Assembly (NCBI RefSeq): GCF_000349325.1
Contig: NC_020504.1
Coordinates: forward strand, 186,001-250,000
Direction of reading: 5' to 3'
Length of the DNA: 64,000 bases
Source: Streptomyces davaonensis JCM 4913
GTDB taxonomy: Bacteria; Actinomycetota; Actinomycetes; Streptomycetales; Streptomycetaceae
The translations under genes and the position numbers were made by a program. The notes under the pieces were generated by a model. That model searched no databases. It was not told the origin of the DNA and worked only from the letters and a program-made list of their open reading frames with translations. Of this stretch, positions 8,580-16,890 are shown one piece after another. How positions within the stretch are numbered: position 1 is the first letter of the stretch; every line of letters begins with the position of its first letter.

Positions 8580-10239
8580 CCTCGCGCTTTCATAAAGCGG
8601 GCTGTCCGGCAGGTGGTCAACTCAGCAGAAAGTGCCCCTGACCAGCAAGAATGAGGATTGTCGAGGTCCTTGTTCCCGCTGAAACCAGAGGCACTTTCCA
8701 GGTGAAGCAGCCTATAGGTTCCTATCCTCCTGTGCGTGTCCAGGGCGACGGCCGCCAGGTCGTCTCCCTGGCCGGATCCGTCCTGCTGGTCGAAACGGTC
8801 CGCAAGACCGGTCTCGACCGGGCGTTATCCGCAGTGCTCGCTCCGTGGCGAAAGCCTCGGGCCGTCCACGACCCGGGCAAGATCCTCCTGGACCTTGCGC
8901 TGGCGGTCGCACTCGGCGGGGACTGTCTCGCCGACATCGCGACGCTGCGGGCCGAGCCGTCCGTGTTCGGGCCGGTCGCCTCCGACCCGACGGTCTCCCG
9001 CCTGATCGGCACCCTCGCCACCGCGGGCGAGAAGGCACTGACCGCCATCCGCAATGCCCGCTCCGAAATCCGTGGCCGGGTCTGGGAGTTGTCCGCCGAC
9101 CGGGCTCCGGACGCCTGCGGGGAAGTGACCGTGGACCTGGACGGAGTTCTGGTCGTCGCACACTCCGACAAGCAGGACGCCGCCCCGACCTGGAAGAAGA
9201 CCTACGGCCACCACCCCCTGATGGGGTTCGTCGACCACGGGCCAGGCGGCACCGGCGAACCCGTCGCCGCTCTGCTCAGGCCGGGCAACGCGGGCTCGAA
9301 CACCGCCGCCGACCACATCACCACGGCGCAACTCGCCCTCGCTCAGCTGCCCAAGAAGTACCGGCGTGGGCGGCAGACCTTGATCCGCTGCGATTCCGCG
9401 GGCGGCACCCACGAGTTCGTCGCCTGGCTCGCCCGGCGCGGCCGCTGGCTGTCCTACTCGGTCGGCATGGTCATCACCGAGGCCGTCCACCAGCACGTCC
9501 TCAAGATCCCGGCATCGGCCTGGACCTCGGCCATCGAGTCGGACGGTGAGGTCCGCGACGGGGCCTGGGTCGCGGAACTCACCGGTGACATCCTCATCGG
9601 GTGGCCGAAGGGCCTGCGGCTGATCGTCCGCAAGGAACGACCCCATCCCGGCGCCCAGTTGAGGATCACAGATGCCGACGGCATGCGGCTCACCTGCTTC
9701 GCCACCAACACCGCCGACCGTCCCATTGCCGAACTCGAACTCCGCCACCGGCTGCGGGCCCGGGCCGAGGACCGCATCCGGGCCGCCCGCGCGACGGGCC
9801 TGCGCAACCTGCCCCTGCACGACACCGCGCAGAACAAGATCTGGCTGGAGATCGTCCAGATTGCTCTCGACCTGCTGGCCTGGATGCCCTTGCTCGCCCT
9901 GACCTGCAAGGCCCGTCTCTGGGAACCTCGCCGCCTGCGGTTCCGCCTGTTCTCCGCGGCTGGCCAGCTCGTCACCACCGGCCGGCGCCGCATCCTCCGC
10001 CTCGCCCGCCACTGGCCCTGGACCAGCGAGATCACAGACGCCCTCGCACGGCTCGCACTCCTGCCGAACCCCGACTGACCAGAAGCCCCTACCCCTGCGA
10101 GCAGCATCACCCCCACCCGGAGCAGTGGAACCCGGCGCCCACCCGACGCGAGACTCGGGCCGCCGACCTGCCCGGCATCAGCCGCCGAAAGCGAAACGGT
10201 CCACCGACTCCGTCGGCGGACCGTCAAGAAAGATCGAGG
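8580..10239 (+). mobile_element. IS1380-family insertion sequence
   Basis: The element begins CCTCGCGCTTTC and ends GAAAGATCGAGG, an imperfect 12-base terminal inverted repeat (10 of 12 match). CTAG occurs immediately outside each end (8576-8579 and 10240-10243), a 4-base target duplication as expected for this family. The 1660-base length fits IS1380-type elements. It contains one intact transposase gene, so it may be recent and still mobile. It abuts an IS4-type element on its right. Confidence 0.85.
8702..10078 (+). CDS. IS1380-family transposase
   Basis: 458 residues from the GTG giving MKQPIGSYPP, chosen because family members begin near this point; an in-frame ATG at 8651 would add 17 residues. 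The DDE core is intact in appearance: DLDGVLVVAHSDKQDA (first Asp, about residue 160), LIRCDSAGGTHEF (second Asp region, about 245) and the C-terminal helical part with AAGQLVTTGRRRILRLARHWPW. It catalyses cut-and-paste transposition of the surrounding element. No frameshift is seen. Confidence 0.92.
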   Translation: MKQPIGSYPPVRVQGDGRQVVSLAGSVLLVETVRKTGLDRALSAVLAPWRKPRAVHDPGKILLDLALAVALGGDCLADIATLRAEPSVFGPVASDPTVSRLIGTLATAGEKALTAIRNARSEIRGRVWELSADRAPDACGEVTVDLDGVLVVAHSDKQDAAPTWKKTYGHHPLMGFVDHGPGGTGEPVAALLRPGNAGSNTAADHITTAQLALAQLPKKYRRGRQTLIRCDSAGGTHEFVAWLARRGRWLSYSVGMVITEAVHQHVLKIPASAWTSAIESDGEVRDGAWVAELTGDILIGWPKGLRLIVRKERPHPGAQLRITDADGMRLTCFATNTADRPIAELELRHRLRARAEDRIRAARATGLRNLPLHDTAQNKIWLEIVQIALDLLAWMPLLALTCKARLWEPRRLRFRLFSAAGQLVTTGRRRILRLARHWPWTSEITDALARLALLPNPD

Positions 10240-10243
10240 CTAG

Positions 10244-11720
10244 AGCCAATACCGGTAACTTAGGGCTTTGGTGTCCGCTTGACCCGTTTGGGTTTGGTGG
10301 CGCCAACGATGGTGACGGCCGGAACACGTGGGCGGTCTGCGACTCGGTGGGCAACGCGTTTGAGCGGCCAGCTGGCGACTTTGCGTTTGATGACGCGGGG
10401 GTTGGCCCGGCGGCGGCGCCGTGGCAGGAGGCGTTCGAGGAGTTCAGCGTGGGTGGCCTTGATGGCGCGGGCGAGCCGGCCGGGGGGAAAAGGCCGCCTG
10501 GTCGGTGACCTGGCGGCGCACGACGCGCAGTGAGCGGGTGAAGGAGATCCGGTCGGGGTCCTGGTCGACTTGTCGTGCAGCCTGGTGCATCAGGTGCCGG
10601 ATGGCGTGGTGGACAAGCAGGAAGCCGTAAAGTTCCTGCTCAGCTCCGTCAGGATGCTGCGAACGCAGTACCAGGTGCGACCCGCCGAGGTGGGTCTTGA
10701 TCTCGTCGAGGGTGGACTCGAACTCCCATCGCTGGGCGTAGAGGGCGGCCAGTTCGGCGGCCGGGGCCTTGTCCGGGTCGAGGATCGTGGTGATGAGCCG
10801 GTAGACGCCCTCATGTCCGGCAATGGTGTATTCCACCGCGCGTACCGGCACCCCGCGACGGGTGTGGTGGATGTCGCTGCGGTCGAAGATCTCGGTGAGA
10901 TACGAGCCGTCCGGCAACTGCTCGACCACCGGCAGCACGAGGTCTTTGCGTACCCGCCACAGCAGGTCCGCCCCGGTCGCCGCTGCCTCGCGCCACAGGT
11001 CCACGCCGTAAAAGCCGCGGTCGGCCAGCAGCAGCATGCCCTGCCGCAGGGATCTCAGGACCGTCCGGGCCAGGGTCTGCTCTCCGGTGCGAAGAGCTGC
11101 GAGCGCGACGTCGAAGACGGCGTGGGTGCCGCACTCCACCAGGCCGACCATGCGCAACTGCGGGTAGCCGACGTCCTGTTCACCGCGCCCGGAGCGGGGC
11201 GGACGGCCGAACGCCTCCACGTTCGCCTTCGTGTCGGGCAGGTCAAATGTGGTGCCGTCGATCGCGGTCAGCCGCCAGTCGCGGTAGAAGGCGCCCTGAG
11301 TGCCCGGTGTCGCAACCGGACGGCACACCCGCGCGAACAACTGCCGCATCGGCGCCACCCCCAGCCGGGACCTGGCTTTCCAGATCGCCGCCGTACTCGG
11401 CACCACCCACGATGCACGCCAACGCCGCGCACCCTGCAAACCCGTGGTCAGCAGCCGGGCGACCTCCTCATAGCTCTGCCCGGAGAACAGGCACATCGCC
11501 AGCACGAAGTAGACCACCAGCCGGGCTGGCAACAGCCGGTTCCGCCGCTGCACGCGGCCCGTCTCCGCCAGCACCTCATCCACCAGCGACTGAGGAAACG
11601 CCTGCGTCAGCACCCCGACCGCGACCCGATCCGACAACCGCTCACCAGATGACTTCAGTTGACCCGCTCTTGGCACACCACAACAACGACCAGATTGCCC
11701 CTAAGTTACCGGTATTGCGT
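10244..11720 (-). mobile_element. IS4-family insertion sequence
   Basis: A perfect 19-base inverted repeat, CAATACCGGTAACTTAGGG, lies at 10247-10265 and in reverse complement at 11699-11717. The repeat extends a few bases outward with mismatches. CTAG (10240-10243) and CTAA (11721-11724) flank the element and look like a near-perfect copy of one CTAR target. The element carries one transposase gene, frameshifted near its 3' end. Its two flanks were used as targets by the IS1380 element on the left and the IS701-like element on the right. Confidence 0.85.
10260..11676 (-). pseudogene. IS4-family transposase, frameshifted
   Basis: The main frame gives about 410 residues with the IS4 DDE motifs AIDGTTFDLPDTKAN (first Asp), LLADRGFYGVD (second Asp, YREK-like region) and YAQRWEFESTLDEIKTHLGG (catalytic Glu with the Tyr-Arg-Glu-Lys-type helix). 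At a TTTTCCCCCC run (about 10481-10490) the frame shifts. Deleting one C restores SPGRLARAIKATHAEL and a further ~70 basic residues up to a TAA at 10260-10262, just outside the terminal repeat. It is therefore probably inactive, unless the run is a sequencing error or is bypassed by slippage. Confidence 0.8.
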
Positions 11721-11724
11721 CTAA

Positions 11725-13317
11725 GCTTGTTCTTTATCTTCCGGCCTCGAACGGTGTCTCGAACTGGGTCGCTCACCTGGGGGTTCGCCGGACGTGGGGG
11801 CGGCCTTCGTCTGATCATGTGCTCCGACCAAGGTGCACGTGACCAAGACGAAGGCCGTGAGGGTGAGTCTGGTGCCTGATGCTGTCTGGAGGGAAGCGTT
11901 CGCGGAAGCGTCACGCTTCCGGGGCGAGTTCTACGAGTGTCTGACCGCCCGGCGTGACGAGTTGTTCGAACTCACCGACGCGGTGCTGTGTGCGGACGGT
12001 GCGGTGAAGTCCCCGGTGGATCTGACGCTGTTGCCCGAGCATCGTCGTGGGCACGGTGCAATGTACGGCGGCCTGAACCACGGCCGGCTCGACGTCGATC
12101 GGCTGCGGGCGGTGCTGGCCGGGCTGCCGCTGCCGCGTTTCGACGGCGGGCGCCTGGTCCTGGCGGTCGACGTGTCACCGTGGCTCCGCTCGGACGCGCC
12201 GTGCTCGGCCGACCGGCTGTTCTGTCACGTCTACGGGCGCGCGAAGACGGCGTCGCAGTTCATCCCGGGCTGGCCCTATTCCTTCGTCGCCGTGCTGGAG
12301 CCGGGTGCCACGTCCTGGACCGCGCTCCTGGACGCGGTGCGGCTCGGCCCGGTGGACGACGCGACCGCGGTCACCGCCACCCAGCTCCGTGGTGTCGTCG
12401 AACGGCTCATCACCTGCGGTCAGTGGCAGCCCGGGGACCCGGACATCGTGATCGTGAGCGATGCCGGCTACGACGTCACCCGCCTGGCCTGGGTCCTGCG
12501 CGACCTGCCGGTCGAGCTGGTCGGCCGGGTCCGCTCCGACCGTGTGATGCGGCTGCCGAAGCCGCTCCGCCAGCCGGGGACGAACGGCCGTCCGCCCAAG
12601 CACGGCCCGGAATTCCGCTTCGCCAAGCCGGAGACCTGGCCCGAGCCCGCGGTCACCACGGTCACAGACACGGCCAACTACGGCAAGGCCGAGACCCAGG
12701 CCTGGGACCGGGTCCACCCCCGGCTCACCCACCGCTCCTCATGGCTCGACCACGACGGCGAACTCCCCTTGGTCGAGGGGACGTTGATGCGGCTGAAGGT
12801 CGAGCATCTGTCGAAGGACCGGGATGCTCCGCCGGTGTGGTTGTGGTCCTCCAAGACCGGCGCCACCTTTGATGACGTGGACCGATTCTGGCAGGCATTT
12901 CTCCGCCGCTTCGACCTGGAGCACACCTTCCGCTTCGCGAAGCAGACCCTCGGATGGACCACCCCGAAACTCCGCACGCCCGAGGCAGCGGACCGCTGGA
13001 CCTGGATTTTGATCGTTGCTCACACCCAGCTCCGGCTCGCCCGCCCGCTCGCCGCGGACCTCCGCCGACCCTGGGAGAAGCCCACCACATCCGACCGGCT
13101 CACGCCGGCCCGGGTCCGCCGGGGGTTCAGGAACATCCGCGCTCACCTCGCATGCCCGGCCCGTGTTCCCAAACCCCGAGGCGTCGGCCCCGGACGGCCA
13201 CCCGGCGCCAAGAACAAACACCGGGCACCCCGCTACGACGTCGGCAAGACCGTCAAACGCCCCGAGACCCTCAAGGCCATCGGCAAGCCCGGAAGATCTT
13301 GGTAGATAAAGAACAAG
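11725..13317 (+). mobile_element. IS701-like insertion sequence
   Basis: A 16-base inverted repeat AGCTTGTTCTTTATCT lies at 11724-11739 and in reverse complement at 13304-13319. CTAA flanks both sides (11721-11724 and 13318-13321), matching the 4-base YTAR-type target expected of IS701 relatives; one or two bases at each border are ambiguous because CTAAG and the repeat overlap. It contains one complete transposase gene. It is inserted exactly at the right edge of the IS4 element. Confidence 0.75.
11833..13305 (+). CDS. IS701-like transposase (NF041680-type)
   Basis: 490 residues from a GTG start. DDE motifs: LAVDVSPWLRSDA (first Asp, about residue 112), IVSDAGYDVTRLAW (second Asp, about 208) and FLRRFDLEHTFRFAKQTLGW (Glu, about 361). 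The C-terminus is basic (HRAPRYDVGKTVKRPETLKAIGKPG). The sequence resembles Streptomyces proteins annotated as putative transposases related to IS701. The TAG stop at 13303-13305 lies inside the right terminal repeat. The reading frame is complete. Confidence 0.85.
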   Translation: MHVTKTKAVRVSLVPDAVWREAFAEASRFRGEFYECLTARRDELFELTDAVLCADGAVKSPVDLTLLPEHRRGHGAMYGGLNHGRLDVDRLRAVLAGLPLPRFDGGRLVLAVDVSPWLRSDAPCSADRLFCHVYGRAKTASQFIPGWPYSFVAVLEPGATSWTALLDAVRLGPVDDATAVTATQLRGVVERLITCGQWQPGDPDIVIVSDAGYDVTRLAWVLRDLPVELVGRVRSDRVMRLPKPLRQPGTNGRPPKHGPEFRFAKPETWPEPAVTTVTDTANYGKAETQAWDRVHPRLTHRSSWLDHDGELPLVEGTLMRLKVEHLSKDRDAPPVWLWSSKTGATFDDVDRFWQAFLRRFDLEHTFRFAKQTLGWTTPKLRTPEAADRWTWILIVAHTQLRLARPLAADLRRPWEKPTTSDRLTPARVRRGFRNIRAHLACPARVPKPRGVGPGRPPGAKNKHRAPRYDVGKTVKRPETLKAIGKPGRSW

Positions 13318-13600
13318 CTAAGTAGGCAAACCGTTGTCGGCACATCGTTGCCTGGAGCCCGTCGCCCGCATCGCGACAGTTCAGCGTGATCATGATGAAA
13401 CGAACGAAGGCTTCCCGCACATGCAGCAGCTCCCCGACCTTGGAAAGAACTCGCTCGGCACGCCGGACACATAGGCCCAGTTCAGGGGGCTCGCCTGGTG
13501 GCAGGTTTGCAAGGCGTTCGGGACGCCAGTCAAGATCCTCGCAATGCTGGGCGTGGTACTCGCGCAGTATGGACGTGTAAGCGCTGTGCTTGGCCTGCAT
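13318..13600 (-). pseudogene. N-terminal part of the host gene split by the IS block
   Basis: From an ATG at 13598-13600 the minus strand encodes about 94 residues (MQAKHSAYTSILREYHAQ onwards; includes ERVLSKVGELLHVREAFVRF) up to CRQRFAYL at the CTAA target. The frame is open further upstream to 13804, so the true start is uncertain and no strong ribosome binding site is seen. It continues in frame with the 45-codon fragment at 8439-8579 once the three elements are removed. No family is recognised. Confidence 0.6.
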
Positions 13601-13658
13601 GGATGCAGGTGGGTGGGGAGCGCAGGCAGCGAAATATCTTGGATTGAGATGACCCGCC

Positions 13659-13850
13659 ATGACCCTCCGCACGATGGCCCACCACCTCGGTCTGCCCGTC
13701 CGGCGCGACCCGCAGGAGGTCGCGAAGATCATCGAAGGGCTCCGCCCCACCGTGGACGAGCTTCCTAACGACAAGCGCGAACAGCTCGAAGCCGAGTGGA
13801 CCAAGGTCCTCAGCGAACCCCACTGGCACCGACCCTATCTCCGGGACTGA
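13659..13850 (+). CDS. Small hypothetical protein
   Basis: 63 residues (MTLRTMAHHLGLPVRRDPQ onwards), charged and helical, ending in VLSEPHWHRPYLRD. Amino-acid composition looks protein-like, but the ribosome binding site is poor and the reverse strand here is also open, belonging to the split gene's possible upstream extension. It may be a short partner gene divergent from the disrupted one, or chance coding. Confidence 0.35.
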   Translation: MTLRTMAHHLGLPVRRDPQEVAKIIEGLRPTVDELPNDKREQLEAEWTKVLSEPHWHRPYLRD

Positions 13851-13957
13851 GCGGGACGACGTCCGCTGCACCGCACAGCCCGTCTCCAGGTCCCACGAAC
13901 TGCTTAGGAAGATCGTCATGACCATCAGCAAGAGCGACACCGGTACTGCGGGAGGTG

Positions 13958-14074
13958 ATGACCGGCCCGGATGACCTGGTCCAGGCGTACACGCTGGTCA
14001 TCGCGTCGCTGGCCGGGGGACGCCCAGACCTACGACCGGATCATGAATGACGACCACGGTGACGATTTCATCGA
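13958..14074 (+). other. Short possible coding fragments upstream of an IS3 relic
   Basis: An ATG at 13958 behind GGGAGG opens 30 codons (MTGPDDLVQAYTLVIASLAG onwards, stop at 14050). The overlapping ATG at 14043 opens MNDDHGDDFIEALV, which runs straight into the IS3 relic. The two could be the tail of one short gene and the head of another truncated by the insertion. Support is weak. Confidence 0.3.
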
Positions 14075-14416
14075 GGCCCTGGTCAGTACACGTCGGCCGC
14101 GTTCGCGCAGGTCTGCGATGGGTTCGGGATCCGCAGGAGCATGGGCCGGGTCGGCTCGAGTTACAACGCCCTCGCTGAAATCGTTCTGGCAGGGACTCAA
14201 GAGAGAGACGATGCACCAGAGGCTGTTCTCGACAGTACGCCAGGCGAGGGTGGAGATCTTCCAGTGGCTCATCTACTACAACTCCCGCAGGCGCCACAGC
14301 GCCCTCAACTACCTCTCGCCAGCCGAGTTCGAACAACAGTACAGGCGAGGACGTAAACTCACACTCGCAGCATGAGCCCCCGTGTCCACACTCCGGGGGA
14401 CGCCTCAGTGGACGGC
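14075..14416 (+). mobile_element. 3' relic of an IS3-family element
   Basis: Encodes the C-terminal third of an IS3 orfB integrase: QYTSAAFAQVCDGFGIRRSM in one frame, then GLKRETMHQRLFSTVRQ in another, ending in an intact stop at 14373-14375. Compared with the fuller copy at 59210-60530 it lacks one Asp codon (SSY-NALAE) and has one inserted A that shifts frame. The last 26 bases (14391-14416) are identical to the reverse complement of that copy's left terminal repeat. The 5' two thirds of the element are absent. Confidence 0.8.
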
Positions 14417-14543
14417 GCAACCCGGCGGCGGGGTCACTTCAGGACAGCGACAACGGCGCGGTGTCGAACAACCGTCTGCCCGTAGGGATTGAGCGCCTGA
14501 ACGCTGCTGCGGCGATGATCCCGTGTTCGCCGCACGACGTCGC

Positions 14544-15722
14544 TCAGGGTGTGGCCACGAGCGAGTAGTCGTTGGTGTATGCCTGCAGCTGGGAGCTCTC
14601 GGCGCTGTAGATGATCTTAGTCTTGGTGGACGAGGCGTCGAGGACGACCTTGACGCCGAGGTTGGCCCTGATGTTGTTGGTGGCCAGGTAGTTCCGGGTG
14701 CCGCCGGCGACCAAAACGATCGTCGGGTCGGCTCCGGACGGGGAGATGTTGGCGGCAGGGACGAAGAAGGAGAACTGGTTGGCAGTGACGGCGTTGTCGT
14801 CGCCGTTGATGCGGACCAGGCCGTAGAGATCGTCGAAGCGGGTGCTGGTGCCGTCGCCATGCACGCGGCGGAAGTGGTTGCCTGAGATCAGGTTCTCCGA
14901 ACTGCCGTTCGTCAGGGCGATCATGCTGGGGAAGTTGCTCAGCAGCTTGTTCGCGGAGATGGTGCAGCGGTTGGAGTTGACGAGGGTGATGTTGCAGGCC
15001 CACAGGATCGTGTTGCCGGAAACAAGGATGCCCTCGGCGTTCTCCGCGAAGACGGAGTAGCCCGCCCAGGCGCTGATCAGGTAGTTGTTGGTGATCTTCG
15101 CGACCTGCGAGGCGCCGGTGAGCGAGATCGAAGTGCCGCACTCGGCGACGAAGTTGTTGGTGAAGCTGCACGCGTCCGAGCCTTTGACCACCATGGCCTG
15201 GGTGAGGTAGACGAAGCCCATCCCCTCGAAGCGGAACGAGTCATTGTCCGACTGCACCGAGATGCCGATCTTGCGGTTGCCCTCCACATACGGCTTGGTG
15301 GACGCCACACCGTCGATGCAGAAGTCCTGGAAGACCACGCCGTTGAGCCGGCCGACCGTGCCGGGCGCCCCCGAACGCTGGACCAGGAACGCCTCGTTGT
15401 TGCCGTCGGTGTGCTGGACCCGGATGTGGCTGGAGCCGGGCTGCACCTCGATCCAGCCGCTGGTGTCGGCGGTGTCGTCGTGGATGGCCCGGGACAGGAA
15501 GCCGTGCCCGGAACCTTTGATGGTCAGGAAGCTGATGTCGATGACCACTCGGGTGAGCAGGTCGTAGTGGCCCGGCGGAATGTAAATGACGGCACCAGGT
15601 CTGGTGTTCTGGGTGGTCTGGTTCGCCTTGATGTCGGCGATGATCTCGTTGATCACCTTGCCGATGTCGGTGTGCGGGGAGACGCTGCCGTTGAAGGTGG
15701 TGACGTCGTAGACAGTGGCCAC
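14544..15722 (-). CDS. Inulin fructotransferase (GH91, difructose dianhydride-forming)
   Basis: 392 residues, a right-handed parallel beta-helix protein. It matches GH91 inulin fructotransferases throughout: DIGKVINEIIADIKANQ, PGAVIYIPPGHYDL, FLTIKGSGHGFLSRAI, GWIEVQPGSSHIRV, MGFVYLTQAMVVKGSDA, AENAEGILVSGN, LDDLYGLVRINGDDN and ANISPSGADPTI-type blocks. Known members cleave inulin by intramolecular fructosyl transfer to DFA III or DFA I; some relatives instead hydrolyse DFA III. I cannot tell which from sequence alone. The start is a GTG behind GGAAGGA, so the enzyme as encoded has no signal peptide. A Tat leader lies in the same frame upstream behind a stop. It is last in the importer operon. 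Confidence 0.88.
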   Translation of the reverse strand: MATVYDVTTFNGSVSPHTDIGKVINEIIADIKANQTTQNTRPGAVIYIPPGHYDLLTRVVIDISFLTIKGSGHGFLSRAIHDDTADTSGWIEVQPGSSHIRVQHTDGNNEAFLVQRSGAPGTVGRLNGVVFQDFCIDGVASTKPYVEGNRKIGISVQSDNDSFRFEGMGFVYLTQAMVVKGSDACSFTNNFVAECGTSISLTGASQVAKITNNYLISAWAGYSVFAENAEGILVSGNTILWACNITLVNSNRCTISANKLLSNFPSMIALTNGSSENLISGNHFRRVHGDGTSTRFDDLYGLVRINGDDNAVTANQFSFFVPAANISPSGADPTIVLVAGGTRNYLATNNIRANLGVKVVLDASSTKTKIIYSAESSQLQAYTNDYSLVATP

Positions 15723-15752
15723 GGGTGTCCTTCCGGTCGGTGGTCGGGTCGG

Positions 15753-15938
15753 TCAGAGAAGGCCGACGATCGAGGCGTACGACGGCTGCGGCGTGGCGGC
15801 GTCGGGCTGCTCCGGGCCGGCCGCGGCGGCCGGCCGCGGCGGCTCGGTGGCCAGGAACGCCACGGTGGTCAGGGCCGAGAGCGCGGCGCCTTTGAGGAGG
15901 GTGCGGCGGGACGGAGCGGGTGGTTGGGCAGGGTGCAT
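15753..15938 (-). CDS. Tat-type leader peptide ORF, in frame with and upstream of the fructotransferase
   Basis: 61 residues. SRRTLLKGAALSALTTVAFLA is a twin-arginine motif with hydrophobic core, followed by an Ala-rich cleavage region (PRPAAAAG) and a short tail ending SYASIVGLL-stop. It is in exactly the same frame as the fructotransferase. Only one TGA (15753-15755) and ten codons separate it from that GTG. GH91 enzymes that act on external inulin carry a secretion signal here, so this is probably the detached signal peptide of the enzyme. Either a nonsense mutation split the gene, or the TGA is read through, or it is a sequence error. Confidence 0.6.
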   Translation of the reverse strand: MHPAQPPAPSRRTLLKGAALSALTTVAFLATEPPRPAAAAGPEQPDAATPQPSYASIVGLL

Positions 15939-15984
15939 GACGGCTCCAGCTCATCGCGAAGGGGGTGTCTGATGTGTGCGCCGG

Positions 15985-16890
15985 TCAGCGGACCGCGCCG
16001 GCGGTCATGCCCGCGATGACCTGCTTCTGGAAGGCCGCGTAGATCGCCAGCTGCGGCAGCAGGACGAGGGTGGCGGACGCCATCATGGCGCCGTAGTCGA
16101 CGCTGTAGACGCCCTGGAACTGGGAGACGCCGAGGGACACGGTGGTCAGGTTCGGGTCGTTGATGAGGGTGACCGCGAAGGGGAACTCGTTCCAGACGTA
16201 GATGACGTTGAGGATCGCGAGGGTGGCGACGACCGGACGCATGAGCGGGAAGGCGACCTTCCAGGCCATGCGCCACGTCCCGGCTCCGTCCACCACCGCG
16301 GCCTGCTCGATCTCTTCGGGGAAGTCCCTCAGGAAGCCGGTCAGCAACAGGATGTTGAAGGGGACCGTGACGGCGACGTACGGCAGGATCAGCGCGAAGT
16401 AGGTGCCGAACAGGCCGAAGGCGATGTCGAGCCGGTACACCGGGAACAGCAGGATGTAGACGGGGATGGCCAGGCCGGCGAGGAAGTAGTAGCGCAGGGT
16501 GTTCTGCGTGCGGCGCCCGCCGCCGCGGAAGACCATGCGGGTGAGCGCGAAAGCGGCCATGTAGGAGATGATCAGCCCGATCGTGACCGAGACGACGGCC
16601 AGGATCAGCGTGTTCTTGTACATCACCAGCAGGTTGAGGGTCTCCAGGGCCTGCTGGTAGTTGGCCAGGGTGAGGTCCGACAGCGAGAACGGGTGGTTCA
16701 GGATGTTGTCGTTGGTCTGGAACGACAGCAGCACGATCCACAGCAGCGGGAACAGGATCACGAAGGTGATCAGGTAGGCGACCGCCGCGACGACGATCCG
16801 GCCGCGACCGCGGTGTCGCGGTCCGTGCGGGGGCGCGCCGAGTGCCGTCGGAGGCGCGAGTGGCTTCTTGAGCTCGGTGTCGGTGCTCAA
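15985..16890 (-). CDS. ABC sugar transporter permease (MalG/CUT1 type)
   Basis: 301 residues, six predicted transmembrane spans. The ATPase-docking EAA loop is EEIEQAAVVDGAGTWRMAWK (about residues 190-209). It starts at a TTG whose last bases overlap the TGA of the partner permease (TTGA). It pairs with that gene to form the membrane channel of a carbohydrate importer. No ATPase gene is present; Streptomyces CUT1 importers commonly share the MsiK ATPase, which is the likely energiser. Substrate is inferred to be a fructo-oligosaccharide or difructose anhydride from the operon partners. Confidence 0.92.
   Translation of the reverse strand: MSTDTELKKPLAPPTALGAPPHGPRHRGRGRIVVAAVAYLITFVILFPLLWIVLLSFQTNDNILNHPFSLSDLTLANYQQALETLNLLVMYKNTLILAVVSVTIGLIISYMAAFALTRMVFRGGGRRTQNTLRYYFLAGLAIPVYILLFPVYRLDIAFGLFGTYFALILPYVAVTVPFNILLLTGFLRDFPEEIEQAAVVDGAGTWRMAWKVAFPLMRPVVATLAILNVIYVWNEFPFAVTLINDPNLTTVSLGVSQFQGVYSVDYGAMMASATLVLLPQLAIYAAFQKQVIAGMTAGAVR

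Noticed and set aside
8651-8701. ATG at 8651 as the IS1380 transposase start
   Set aside because: The added 17 residues do not resemble the family N-terminus, which begins close to the GTG at 8702.
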